Shown here: positions 51,389 through 61,400 of the stretch, one piece after another
How positions within the stretch are numbered: the stretch's first letter is position 1
How the letters are laid out: each line of letters starts with the position of its first letter
DNA from: Fragilaria crotonensis
Lineage: Eukaryota; Bacillariophyta; Fragilariophyceae; Fragilariales; Fragilariaceae
Direction of reading: 5' to 3'
Assembly (NCBI GenBank): GCA_022925895.1
Contig: JAKSYS010000098.1
Span: forward strand, 59,281 to 123,280
DNA length: 64,000 bases
The notes under the pieces: model-generated
What the model was told of the DNA's origin: nothing
Databases searched by the model: none
What the model saw: the letters and a program-made list of their open reading frames with translations, nothing else
Made by a program: the position numbers and the translations under genes

Positions 51389-52699
51389 TCAATCTGCTGG
51401 ACCCGATCCAAAGTTTGAGCGACTCGAAGGCGGCAGGTCAAAGGTATTCACAGGAGCGGTGCTAAAGCCGTGGCGTGACCACCATTGACGAAACGCCTTG
51501 ACCCCAACGTCAGACTGAGTCGGAAAAAGGTAGGGTGAGTATTTGGAAGATCGCTTTCTAGCTTGGTACTCCGCGTTGTGCAGCCACACGTCAGTATTCA
51601 GGAATCGATTGGATGCGGCGTGTTTGAGCCAAAGGGGAAGCCAATTGACCATGGCCGAACCGAACAACACTCGAGACCTCCCGGCTTCGATGGGTACGAC
51701 GTGCACGTTAAGGTCGATTTTGTATTCATTGGTGTTGTTTTTTAATGTTCGATAATGATACATGGTGGGCCGTTGAAAGGAGGCTATACCACTGTTCATT
51801 GGAAAAGGAAATCTGCGGTCAGTGACACGGCTGTAGATTCTGCTTGAATACCCACACACTTACACTCGTTTGACGCCTCGTGAATAATCTTCAAAGGATG
51901 TCTCGACGTGCGTAAAGTTCGAAACAAGAATGCTCATGGGGACGGGTGATGCATCCGATCGCAAGCTTTGCAACGCGTGGTGGGCAAACGGAATGTGGGA
52001 GGGGTCCATGAAATTTTCGATCACAAAGTCTGCGGAGTATGGTAGTTCCCGTGCAAAGTAGGTCTTGTTCGTTCGCATATCATGTCGAACGGTAGGGTTA
52101 TGTCTTCCGGCAAGACGGATTGCAAGAACATTTCACCATGCACTGAGGAAGGCAGAAACGCAAAAATCATGTCCCCGCCAGGTGAGTTGGGAAGTAGGAT
52201 GCCCGCGATCCAGCAATTCGATCAATCCTTGTGTCAGGCTCTGCGTGTGGTAAACGAGTAAGGTTCCCTTCCGTGTCAAATTGCCAGCCATGGTAGGGAC
52301 ATTCAATGCATCCAGTTTCTGGATCGACGCGACCTTGGCTGAGGGGTGCCAATCGATGTGGACAAGTGTCAGCCATGACCGACCATTTGCTCTCGGCTTT
52401 CTCATCGGAATTCCAGACGACCAAGTCCAAACCCATCACCCGAATTTGCTGTGGTCCTAGTCCACGAAGAGCGTGCGCTGATGCAATTGGAATCAAGCAC
52501 CTACGTTGTCGTCGTCGTCATTCCAAACTGGGTCGCGATCGACCGTCCGTGAATCCAACGTGGAAAAGCGTATTGATAGGGGCCGTCGTATCGTCGAAGG
52601 CACCAGGTGGGGTGATGTTAAGGCGGATACGTGAAAGGCTTCCGCAAAGGAGACTACCGTTGTCACCAGAAGAATGCTCACCATCTTGATGGGGATCAT
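51389..52699 (-). CDS. Plastid Rieske oxygenase, PaO/TIC55-like (three frameshifts, one 51-bp intron)
   Basis: ATG at 52699; the upstream frame starts without ATG. Leader MIPIKMVSILLVTTVVSFAEAF|HVSA gives plastid targeting. The Rieske centre is complete: CPHRLAPLSQGRV…CIECPYHGWQFD (C-x-H, C-x2-H). The mononuclear iron site DFVIENFMDPSHIPFAHH follows the family pattern NxxDxxHxxxxH. Frames change by one base near 52500, at a gggg run near 52173-52176, and near 52090. A 51-bp GT-AG intron (51813-51863, gtaagt…cgcag) contains an in-frame TAA and joins …GVKRV to FPFPMNSG. The C-terminal CxxC of PaO and TIC55 is not seen in the last part. Family members oxidise chlorophyll intermediates or related tetrapyrroles using ferredoxin; the exact substrate cannot be told. 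Confidence 0.75.
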
Positions 52700-53349
52700 T
52701 CGTTTATTCGCCTTCGCTTCTTTACAAGTGTATGCGATTGGCTCCCTCGTAGAATCTTTGTGGTCGGAACCACGAAGATTTGATGTCAACAGGTCACAGA
52801 CTCGGCATCATCGAGTCGCCTACGTAGAAAGTCTACAGTACTGTAAATACTGAGAATACCAGTCATATTTATCGTTTATAATTTATACAGTACTACCAGG
52901 TACGTTTTTGCATAGTGTCATCCCAGGTACAAGCTACTATAGTACACCGTTCCGAATGCATAGCACAATAGCGCAATAGCGTGCAAATACAGTGTACAGT
53001 GTATTCGTGCTATATGACTTTATGGCATGCATTCCGCCTTCCGCAACTCCTGGTGACAGGCGGCGACACTGTAGATTTTGTACCGTACTCCATTACCGAT
53101 TAGCGTAACAAGGAATTCATCCTTGTATAAACGGTATATATCATTTTTACTTTGATCTAAGTAGCTCAGAAGGCCGTTGGTCGCCGTCGAGGCATCGACA
53201 TGCGAAACTGAACCGAGATTCAAGAGTACTGAGTACTGAGCTAACGACGCCCCTCAGGGAGGCGTTGCTACCGTTACCTCGATTATTTTGTGTTCCATCA
53301 ATTTTGCTGCCTTCTCAATAGAATCACAACAAAAGTCCGACTTCAGACC
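52700..53349. promoter_or_regulatory. Divergent intergenic region, GTAC-rich
   Basis: 650 bp between head-to-head genes. 52820-52940 holds cagtactg, gtactacc and ggtacg words. No specific element assigned. Confidence 0.4.
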
Positions 53350-54759
53350 ATGTTGAGCAGCTTTTTTAGCTTTGCCAAGGAGCCTGAGACTCGGCACGTG
53401 GTGCCATCTCCTTCCAAACCCAACAAATCAATAAGGCATCGTCCAAAGAGGAAAGGCAAACGAGGTGGGCCTGCGTCGACAGACAGCGCGAACATCAACG
53501 CAACCCCTCTTTCCTTCGCGTTTTCAGATGAAAGCATTTCAGTATGCGAAACAAAACATGGCGTCGAAGTTGCATTGGACTGGAATGCCGCTACCGTTAG
53601 TCCTTCCAAAGATGATGTTCTGAATGTCAGCCACTACCTGAGACAAGCTAGGAAGATACAAAAGTGTCAGTTCTCGATGAATTATCCAATACTGCCAATT
53701 GCAGCAATGGGTGAACAACAGAAACAACCCCAGCAGCAATCCCGGCACAGAATTCCACTTTCAGAATCTGTGAACGTATCATCGCTAGAAGACGACGTTT
53801 TCTGTTGCAGTCACATGTCGTCCGTGACGAACTAACGTCCATCGAAGAAGAAATGAGGTCTCGATGCAGAAATACAAGCACTTGAAGACGACCGGATGGA
53901 GCTGGAGCACAACTATTTACAGCTCCCAAGCACTAGTGCTGACTTGCCGTCGTGGGATTTTGAGTTTCTCTTGAAAAAGCAGAAGCCGTCATTGGAGAAC
54001 GTCCAAGAACTTCAACGCCTGCGCGGCCGGTGCTGGACTGTACAGCTGCAATCGATGAAAACTCGAGATACTATTTGTAACAAACTCTGTTCCTCGGACC
54101 AAAATTCTCATAAACGCACAAACAAGTACAAGTCTCGGACGACAGTCACTGCTACGACCCAGGTTTCATACCTTTGCCTCCTCCCTGGAACCGGAAACAA
54201 CAGTACTTTTTCATGCACACTGATTCGTCCGAATCTCGGTTATGTGCCGCCGCGATTGTTCGCACGCATGAAGAAAAACGCTCTCAATATGGATATGTTG
54301 ACATATCTGTCGACTGGACCGAACGGTAGCTACTTCTGTTCCTTTCTTCTGGTCACGTTTTCTGGGGCATTTCAGACCCCGAATTTGATGCAATCGTGAA
54401 GGAGTGGCCTGTTTACAGAGTGGCGTTCGGCGAAACAAAAGCTCCCTCAGCAGAAGCGTCTCTTCAGTTGGATAATCGTGAGTCGGGATGGTCGAGTCGC
54501 TTTCAAGAACCTGCCCCTCCGACTGACGAATTTGTTGAATTCACGTTTGGCTGACGAATCGGCACCGGCTGAAATTGCCTTGGGTAGCGAAGGTGCCTAT
54601 TTTATCCGCTTTCTAAATGGAAGCATTGACTATTGTTTGCCGTCCCACATTACGGAAGTCTGCAACTTCATTGTGCAACGGGGAGGCAAAATCACCAACA
54701 TTTTGCTTCACCCGCAGCTCTCGAAGGAGTTTATCGTACGACACACCGAAATGAAATAG
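53350..54759 (+). CDS. Uncharacterised coiled-coil protein with repeated G-x-Y-F-x-G-S modules (frameshifts)
   Basis: Not recognised. ATG at 53350. A basic N-terminus (RHRPKRKGKRGG) precedes a Ser-rich part. Read across one-base shifts near 53775 and 53860 there is a coiled-coil candidate, RDELTSIEEEM then LDAEIQALEDDRMELEHNYLQL. The C-terminal third shows a recurring short module: STGPNGSYF near 54310, FWGISDPEFDAIVKEWP near 54365, and ALGSEGAYFIRFLNGSIDYC near 54580, followed by LHPQLSKEFIVRHTEMK and stop. The GxxGxYFxxFxxGS pattern with an acidic or aromatic follow-up looks like a small repeated beta-type domain; I cannot name it. At least four frame changes separate the pieces, so boundaries are approximate. 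The protein would be about 470 aa. Confidence 0.5.
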
Positions 54760-55173
54760 ACTGTCAGTAGAAAGACTTGTTAGTATGATAAATAGGTGTG
54801 TTACCGCTTCTCAGCTGATAATGGGGCGAGATAACTGTCAAAAGCTTTTTACAACCGATTGCCAACATGATTTCGCCCCCTTACTCAATCGTCATCTCAA
54901 CGATTCGTTATCGTTCGCCCTACTCCAGTACTCTCGTTGGCGTCGACGGGTTCCCGAAAGATAGGTGCGGAGAAGTTTACTAGTTCGGATTAGCTTGACT
55001 GCCAAAACAAGAATCAAAATGAGAACGTTCGGCTCTCACGATTGATCTCAAAGAATGTGGACCTTTTCGATCAGCACCCTTCTCGTCGCATCTATACGTG
55101 CTTAATGGCATCCGCGTTCTTCATTATTTTCACTTGGCCTTCGTCTCCTTTCTCCATCGCATTGATATACAAG
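54760..55173. other. Convergent intergenic region holding the last minisatellite unit
   Basis: The 55141 copy of the 72-bp repeat lies just past the RNase HII stop. Otherwise no gene. Confidence 0.5.
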
Positions 55174-55430
55174 CTAGCTCTTCCTCGCCCTCTTTGTTCT
55201 TTTCGACTGGCCTTCGTCTCCTTCTTCCTTCCCATTGGTACCGCCTGATCCCGTTCTCGGTTTCTTCGTTCCATTCAACAGACTATCGTCTCCTTCCTCC
55301 TTTTCGTTATCACCAACCAACGTAATCTTTGCCTTCTTCGTTCCTTTCATTTCGTTTTCGGCTCCTTCCTCGTTCTCGTTGCCGCCAGCATACTCATATT
55401 TCAGTGGCGCAAATGTCATGCGATGAATAG
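55130..55430. repeat. 72-bp minisatellite in the 3' end of the RNase HII gene
   Basis: The words tcgtctcctt (55141, 55214, 55286) and tcggctcctt (55358) mark four units spaced 73, 72 and 72 bp. On minus each 72-bp unit encodes 24 residues with a KEEGD…NGTKK-like pattern. The 73-bp interval carries one extra base and ends the frame, leaving the fourth unit outside the present stop. Confidence 0.7.
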
Positions 55431-56239
55431 GCAACGGCCCATGCCGAGCTATTAGCTCCATGTGTTTTGCCGTACCGTAGCCTTTGTGCTGGTCAAGCAG
55501 GTAATGAGGATACTTCTCATGGTATTGATGCATCAAAGCATCGCGTGAAACCTTGGCGATAATCGAAGCGGCGCCAATCAAGTACTCTCGACCGTCGCCC
55601 TTTATCATTACTTCGGCCTCAGAGGAAACGCTGGAGGCATGCGATTGCCATCAATCAGGAGAAGACCTGAGCTGGATCGAGAGGCGCGTTTCCTGAAATC
55701 ACCTCACAGTTCTCATCCGTCGCTCCTGTCACAACATAATTTCCCTCATGAGATGTGGATAAGCTCGACTCATATCGCACAGTATCCAATCCCAAAACGC
55801 CGCTTGCAGCCATGCGCATGGCTTCGTACGTCGCTTGCAAAATGTTGATTTCATCAATAGTCTTTGCATCTACAACAGCCACCGCATACCGTAGATTTGC
55901 GCTTGATACGAGCCTTTGATACAATTCATCACGGACTGGTTCCTTTGTTAATTGTTTGGAATCACAAATACCGTCCACGGTGGGACAAGTTGACAAAATG
56001 GCAGCAGCCACGACAGGACCTGCCAATGGACCTCGGCCAGCTTCGTCGACACCCATGATGAAGGAAATACCTGGGCTTGTCTGCAATAGCTCCATTTCTC
56101 GGGATCGGGGCAGCGTTTCATGTGACGACTTTGGTTTGGTTGTCTTTGGTTCTGGTTTTGCAGGAGCATCTTTGTCGTCGACTACTTTTGTCCTTGTGGA
56201 TCGTTTTTGGTGGCAATTGGTTTGGTGGCGCCGGCGCAT
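55174..56239 (-). CDS. rnhB: Ribonuclease HII (frameshifts; repeated acidic/basic tail)
   Basis: ATG at 56239, after which a Lys/Pro-rich leader precedes GISFIMGVDEAGRGPLAGPVV, the RNase HII signature with the catalytic Asp-Glu pair. DSKQLTKEPVRDELY and DEINILQATYEAMRMA follow. Two one-base shifts between 55620 and 55670 cover LIDGNRMPPAFP, carrying the third catalytic Asp (family: (I/V)DGN--P). Then YLIGAASIIAKVSRDALM holds the fourth (Asp after KVSR), and HKGYGTAKHMELIARHGPLPIHR closes the core. The form resembles bacterial RNase HII rather than the eukaryotic RNase H2A. It removes ribonucleotides from DNA, possibly in an organelle. The tail of about 75 residues is three imperfect 24-residue repeats. 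The true N-terminus could lie in the frame upstream (to about 56300). Confidence 0.8.
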
Positions 56240-56977
56240 CGTCTAGCGGTCCAGTACTACAAAGTCGTTGAAGTCGAGCACTGCGACGATTCTTCGTCAT
56301 TGTCTGATGTGATGAGGGATGCAAAGATTGAACTGGTCCTGTTCGCAGACATGAAAAGCAGATAACCAGAGTGGTTCTTCGACGACCGAACACTGATCGA
56401 AGCGGGAGAGAAAGGTTGGTCAGCAACGAGATGGAGTTTCGACAGAAAGGGTCGAAGGCCATACTCTAAGCTTGCTTTAGTTGTTAAGAAGCAATTGCAA
56501 AGAGTCCGTACGCTGCCATTGTCGGAGTCTGTCTGGGCTCAGAAGTTATGTAGAAAGATAAGAGCAACAGATCCAGCAGCTGCAAATTAGCTGTCGAATA
56601 ATAAAGCTGATACTGAATCATTTCGATGCAAAACAACCTTAAATAAAACGAGGATGCTCATTTTTCAATTTCGAGCATATAACGTTTCTGATAGGTACAT
56701 AAGGGAATGAGTTTATTCGTTTCTATGGTACTGTAGTATACCGTCGTACATTTCGTAGTCAGTTACATTGGAGAACATAACTTTGACAAGTTGTATAGCA
56801 GTAACTTCCGAATGCTCCAAAGCTAAAAAATGAAATAATCCCATATACCTTCCACAGTTTTTGTTGAGACCAGTTGAATTTGGCTCTGCCACTCATACAA
56901 GGAAAAGACAGTAATGAAGTGCCAGTCGCCATGGGTTCCACCTAGAGCGCTGTCTATCTTTCTGCAGTCGAAGAAGC
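56240..56977. promoter_or_regulatory. Divergent intergenic region
   Basis: 738 bp between RNase HII and the secreted-protein gene. An alternative 5' end of RNase HII may extend to about 56300. A ggtactgtagtatacc palindrome-like word is at 56726. No gene seen. Confidence 0.4.
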
Positions 56978-57487
56978 ATGACGCCTCGGCCGGTCTCAGC
57001 AAGGATTGTTTTGCTCTTAATAGTATTGCATCAGACCGTTTCCACTCCTACAATTGAATGGAAAGAATCTGTAAGGAACGATCCTCACGTTCATGTCCGA
57101 GAGTCTGGATCAGAAGTCACAAACGATGCTAGCTACCGTACAAGCACCGTGAACGAAACTGTCTTGCATCCACACGTACAAGAATATGGAGTAGCGGGCT
57201 TGGCCGCCAGCGTACCTGTTGGCGACATCGACGATACTGATATACCTGTGGAAAATCTGCATACGGAGGTTGAGTTTTCGCCCCCCGGGGTTATTTTGGA
57301 TGAGGCGGATCTGGATTTGAGTGTGCTTGAAAAGAAACATGCGAACCGACATCATCGGCATAAAGCGTCGAAAACGAAGGATTTTCACAAGGAGATGCAA
57401 GGGGCTGGCAGCATCTTTAGCAAACCCAACGAAGGAACTGAGGTGGACGCCAAACGGAACAAGGGAAGTGTGCGGGGTCATCGGTAA
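56978..57487 (+). CDS. Small secreted acidic protein, His/Lys-rich C-terminus
   Basis: Intact, 169 aa, ATG at 56978. Residues 1-22 are a signal peptide (RIVLLLIVLHQTVSTPT). The middle is acidic (VGDIDDTDIPVENLHTEVEF, LDEADLDLSVLEKK) without membrane spans. The C-terminal 45 residues are basic and His-rich (KKHANRHHRHKASKTKDFHK). I do not recognise a domain. Codon content and a clean signal peptide support a real gene, but the C-terminus could continue beyond 57487 if an indel is present. Confidence 0.45.
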   Translation: MTPRPVSARIVLLLIVLHQTVSTPTIEWKESVRNDPHVHVRESGSEVTNDASYRTSTVNETVLHPHVQEYGVAGLAASVPVGDIDDTDIPVENLHTEVEFSPPGVILDEADLDLSVLEKKHANRHHRHKASKTKDFHKEMQGAGSIFSKPNEGTEVDAKRNKGSVRGHR

Positions 57488-58426
57488 CGATGTCAGCATC
57501 TGAGGCTCCAACGGATATTTCTAATTCACCATCTCCCCCTCCGACGACGACTGTGCCGTGACACCATGATTAGTAATTTCAGAAATTGTTGAGGGTCCAG
57601 TCCCAGATTCGACAACAGTTGTGCTCACGCGATTCCTTGTAGAGGACAAGTTATGCGTCTCTCCACTATCGGTTCGGATCCTTAAAGCCATTCATGACAG
57701 TGAGATTACTGCTTCTTCCGAAAAACGCATGCTCTCTTGAACTACATATGCGTTGCCTCGGCAACCAACCTGTGGCTCCTGTATCCAGGAGCAGACTATC
57801 AGCGTGGAATCATGCATCAGTTCACCTCAAGATAGCTTAATAAATCAAAACTCAATATACAGTCATTGTAGGGCGTAGGTCGCGAGAAAGACTGTTCCTG
57901 CAGTGCGGGTCGCAACCTGAAGGTGCGTTCATGATGTGTGATTCATTCTGTGCCATATCATTTTTATCCTAAATGGGTACGCAACACCGTGGTACTTGTA
58001 CTGTAGTACCCAATTTCGAACCTCTCAAAGGAATGTAGAATCTCATTTCAACGCACCAAGTGCCTTTTGCAGTTCGTTGTGGTTTGCGGTTCGCATTCCC
58101 TCCCAGTCTTCCAAGGAAGTTCCAAAAATGTGCCAGATGCCAGTAACCAGGCGCAACACGGACCCCCCGTATCTTTTCCCGCTGCGCTGCATTTGCAGGT
58201 GTACTTCTCGTTGTACCTCCGTTACGAAGTGAGAATTCCATTGTGCCAGTGGGGGTTGGGAAATTCTTCAATTGCTGACGTTGAAATCACCCTTCTGCTG
58301 CGCACTTTCAGGATCCTGAGGGACGGACCACTGATCATCTTTCGTTCCTTTCACAGAACTCACGCCTTTGGTTAGTCATCCTGTCATACTCCAAACACAC
58401 AGGTTGCACGAACAACACTGTGAACC
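57488..58426. other. Intergenic, upstream of GOGAT
   Basis: 939 bp. No recognisable gene; a few open frames around 58000-58375 carry no domain. It should contain the GOGAT promoter. Confidence 0.4.
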
Positions 58427-61400
58427 ATGATCTCTTCTGCGGCTCGTCGTGCTGCCCGGGGTGTTCTATCCGTAATGCGAGAACTCTGCGGCGTGTTCCT
58501 CGCTCCAGCATGGCATCGATCCGTCTGCTTGTTATGACCAACGCTGGTGGATCTGCTTCCTACACTACTGAACGTGTTGTTGAACTTCGTTCGGGCAAGA
58601 AGATGCCAACTCTCTACGATGCCACACGCGAAACAGAAAACTGTGGTGTTGGTTTGGTCGCTTCATTGAAGTCGATCGCATCTCGCCGGGTTGTGGAAGA
58701 TGCCGACGAAATGTTGGTTCGCATGTCCCATCGTGGTGGATGTGGCTGCGATCCAGCATCGGGAGATGGTGCAGGTAAGAGTACTCTTGTGTCTCCAGTC
58801 GCAGTATTGCCTTAGTTTCTGCTTCCTGATTGGTTGACAACTTGTCACTACATCTTCATGTTCTAACCACTGTGATGCTTGCAGGAGTTCTTTTTGGTAT
58901 GCCTGACTCATTCATGCGCGCCAAGGCCTTGGAATTGTTCAAATTCGAACTCCCCAAGGTTGGAGACTACGCAGTGTCCAATGTCTTCTTCCCACACGCA
59001 AATCTGAAGGCACTCGAAGATTGCAAGAGCATCCTCGAGCGTCTCTGTCACGAGAGGGGATTAAAGGTTGTTGGGTGGCGACCGGTGCCAGTCGATAATT
59101 CCATGTTGGGCAAGGATCCGCTTGATTCGGAACCGATCACGGAGCAGCTGTTTGTTGCCCATCAAGGACAGTACCATAATCGTACCTTCGAGCAAGAATT
59201 AATGCGTATCCGTAAAATGGCCGAAGATGAAGCAACTGCCATGTTGGGCCCTGAAAGCGGATTCTACATAAACTCTCTCACCAGTCACACCATCACATAT
59301 AAGGGTCAGTTGACGCCTGAGCAAGTCTCTCAATACTACCTTGACTTGAAGGATCCTACCTTTGTCTCTCACATGGGGCTTGTGCACTCACGTTTCAGTA
59401 CCAACACGTTCCCTTCCTGGGAACGTGCTCAGCCCATTCGCATGATGTGCCACAATGGTGAAATCAATACACTCCGCGGAAACAAGAATTGGATGTACTC
59501 TCGTGGCGGCATCATGGAATCTGAAATTTACGGTGATGATACTATGCACCTGCTGCCTGCCACCTCTGACAACATGAGTGACTCTGGAAACTTTGACTCC
59601 GTCTTGGAGCTCCTTACAAGGCTTCGAATAGATCATTGCCGGAGGCTGTCATGATGATGATTCCTGAAGCGTGGCAAGATAATGACAATCTTTCCGATAC
59701 AAAGAAGGCTTCTACAGTACAATTCTTGCGTCATGGAACCATGGGACGGACCAGCAATGGTAGCCTTTACAGATGGCCGCTACATTGGAGCTACCCTGGA
59801 CAGAAATGGACTTCGACCATCACGTTACTACGTCACCAAGGATGATCATGTGATGTTGTCGTCCGAGATTGGTGTCTGTCCAGAGTTGTCCGATGCCGAT
59901 GTTAAAATTAAGCACCGTCTGGAGCCTGGCAAAATGTTTTTGGTTGACTTCGAAACTCAACGCATCGTTCCTGATAACGAAATCAAGGAGCAGGTTGCTC
60001 ACATGCATCCGTACGGTGAATGGGTGAAGGACGGCATGGTTGACTTGGAGAAATGGGCGAAGGAGCGAGGCACGACCCGCAGTAAGATGGATTTCAGCCA
60101 GACGAACCGCAAACTGAACATGTTCGGTTATACATCGGAGAAATTGGAAATGCTTCTTATGCCCATGGCTGTGGGCGGGAAGGAGGCGCTTGGGTCGATG
60201 GGTAACGATGCTGCATTAGCGGTCCTGTCCGAGAAACCTCGTGCAGTTTTTGATTACTTCAAGCAGCTCTTTGCTCAAGTGACCAACCCACCAATCGACC
60301 CAATTCGTGAAGAAATTGTCATGTCTCTGGTGTGCCCTGTTGGCCCTGAGGGAAATCTCTTGTCGGAGCCTAGCCCTCAACACTGCCAACGTCTTGTGGT
60401 GCGCCACCCTGTCTTGACGTTGGAGGAGATGCGCACTCTTAAACACGCCGAACACTGGAAGGGTGGTTTCAACTTCAAGACGAGCATCATCGATACGACC
60501 TATCCAGTCGGAAGCGGGCCAGATGGTATGCTTCAAGCCTTGGAACGCATTTGCCATGAAGCCGCAGAAATTATTCAGGGACACTTCGGAGAAGAAGGTG
60601 CGCAGGCAGTCTGCCTCTCCGATCGTTTGGCAGGTCCGGACCGCATGCCACTTCCATCGCTCTTGGCGGTCGGTGCTGTCCACCAACACCTACTGAAGAC
60701 CAAGCAACGCCCTAAGGCTGCCATCTTCGCTGAGGTTGGTGATGCCAAGGAAGTCCATGACTACGCCACGCTTTTCGGTTATGGATGTGATGGCGTCTGT
60801 CCGTATGTGGCCTACGAAGCCATTTGCAAAATGAACAGCGACGGATTGGTCGAAGCAACAACCAAACGTGAGTTCACTGATGATGAGCTTATGGCGAACT
60901 ATCGTAAGGCCGCTGCCAAAGGTCTTTTGAAGGTTATGAGCAAAATGGGTATCTCCACTCTGCAGAGTTACAAGGGAGCGCAGGTGTTCGAAGCAGTGGG
61001 TCTCGCAGATGAAATCGTTGATCGTTGCTTTACCGGAACTACTACTCGAATTCAGGGCACTGGCTTCGAAGCGTTATACCGTGATATGGAGCGTTTCCAC
61101 CAGACCGCTTATTCCTCTTCTGGACTTGTCCAGAGCGATGGACAATTCCACTACAGAGACGGTGGCGAGGCACATCTCAATACACCTGCAGGGATGGTCA
61201 ATCTGCAAATTGCTGGTCGTACGAACTCTCGCGAAGCCTACAAGGAATTTGCACGATTGACTAATGAGCAGAACAAAAAGGTGACCCTTCGTGGTCAGCT
61301 GAAGTTCAAGTTAGATCCTGCCCGCTCGGTTCCTCTCGATGAAGTGGAGCCTGCTAGTGCCATTGTCAAGCGTTTCGCTTCTGGCGCCATGTCTTTGGGA

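Noticed and set aside
59619-59722. Introns as the explanation of GOGAT frame changes
   Set aside because: The conserved protein continues with no gap at each change, there is no GT-AG pair, and the missing bases fall in homopolymers. Only 58775-58884 is a real intron.
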